Assembly (NCBI GenBank): GCA_030789695.1
Contig: CM061132.1
Span: forward strand, 151,908,597-151,972,596
DNA: 64,000 nucleotides
Direction: 5' to 3'
DNA from: Scilla litardierei
Lineage: Eukaryota; Streptophyta; Magnoliopsida; Asparagales; Asparagaceae
Part shown: piece after piece, positions 63,961 to 64,000 of the stretch
How positions within the stretch are numbered: the first letter of the stretch is position 1
Layout of the letters: each line of letters starts with the position of its first letter
The notes under the pieces: generated by a model
The model's database searches: none
What the model was told of the DNA's origin: nothing
Seen by the model: the letters and a program-made list of their open reading frames with translations, nothing else
Program-made: the position numbers and the translations under genes

Positions 63961-64000
63961 AACAACCGCATTGATATGGCCGGTGTTGCCCCGTGGATTT

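Larger units (their letters stand above)
56850..64000 (-). mobile_element. pol-less Athila element D, inserted in C in opposite orientation
   Basis: Same family as C. Its 3' LTR is 56850-58692. To the right, on the minus strand, lie the 3' region, a shortened ORF-1, an internal palindrome-TATA module, the protease with acidic tail and the start of gag, running off the right edge. GTAGA (56845-56849) is the expected left half of the target duplication; its partner is outside the window. Confidence 0.85.

Overview
This is 64 kb of plant (angiosperm) intergenic DNA made almost entirely of nested LTR retrotransposons, with one MITE and a tandem Helitron pair. I find no host gene, rRNA, tRNA gene or CRISPR array. 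The plant assignment rests on the element types: Athila elements with a tRNA-Asp primer site, a Tat-type element with an antisense ORF, Sirevirus-like and Bianca-like Ty1/copia, and Tekay/Del-like Ty3/gypsy. I cannot name the species.

Layout. 1-4098: minus-strand Ty3/gypsy gag, cut by the window edge, with its 5' LTR of about 2.95 kb. 4099-6807: a copia-type LTR fragment, a Tourist-like MITE (5531-6007) and unassigned sequence. 6808-13855: complete Bianca-like copia element with identical 217-bp LTRs and an intact 1156-codon pol. 14380-41985: a four-level nest in which every level has its own 5-bp target duplication. The order from outside in is a minus-strand copia (TGTAT), a Tat element inside its left LTR (14443-38065, AGAGA), a Sirevirus-like gag-only copia inside the Tat element (19285-36019, CTGCC), and an Athila-type Ty3/gypsy inside that (23724-33993, TGTGT). 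Two head-to-tail Helitrons (40661-41853) sit in the right LTR of the outermost element. 41991-48000: an old decayed copia element. About 48005-50436: two abutting minus-strand LTRs related to the LTR at 1147. 50437-64000: an Athila element lacking pol (plus strand), interrupted at 56850 by a second copy of the same family (minus strand); both run off the right edge.

Most elements are incomplete. The Bianca-like element has everything needed except for one in-frame gag stop. The inner Athila has a full gag-pol frame broken by three nonsense codons and no indel. The Tat, Sirevirus-like, outer copia and right-hand Athila elements have no reverse transcriptase or integrase, so they would depend on proteins made by relatives.

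The most interesting signals are non-coding. The right-hand Athila LTRs hold five consecutive stem-loops that share one 14-nt loop but have five unrelated stems; stems at the same position differ between the two copies in a base-pair-preserving way. The Tekay-like LTRs hold two further hairpin types with three-way compensatory substitutions. In nearly every LTR family here, family-specific short palindromes lie just upstream of the TATA box. In the pol-less Athila family the palindrome array plus TATA box occurs a second time inside the element, just ahead of the env-position ORF, which looks like a second promoter.
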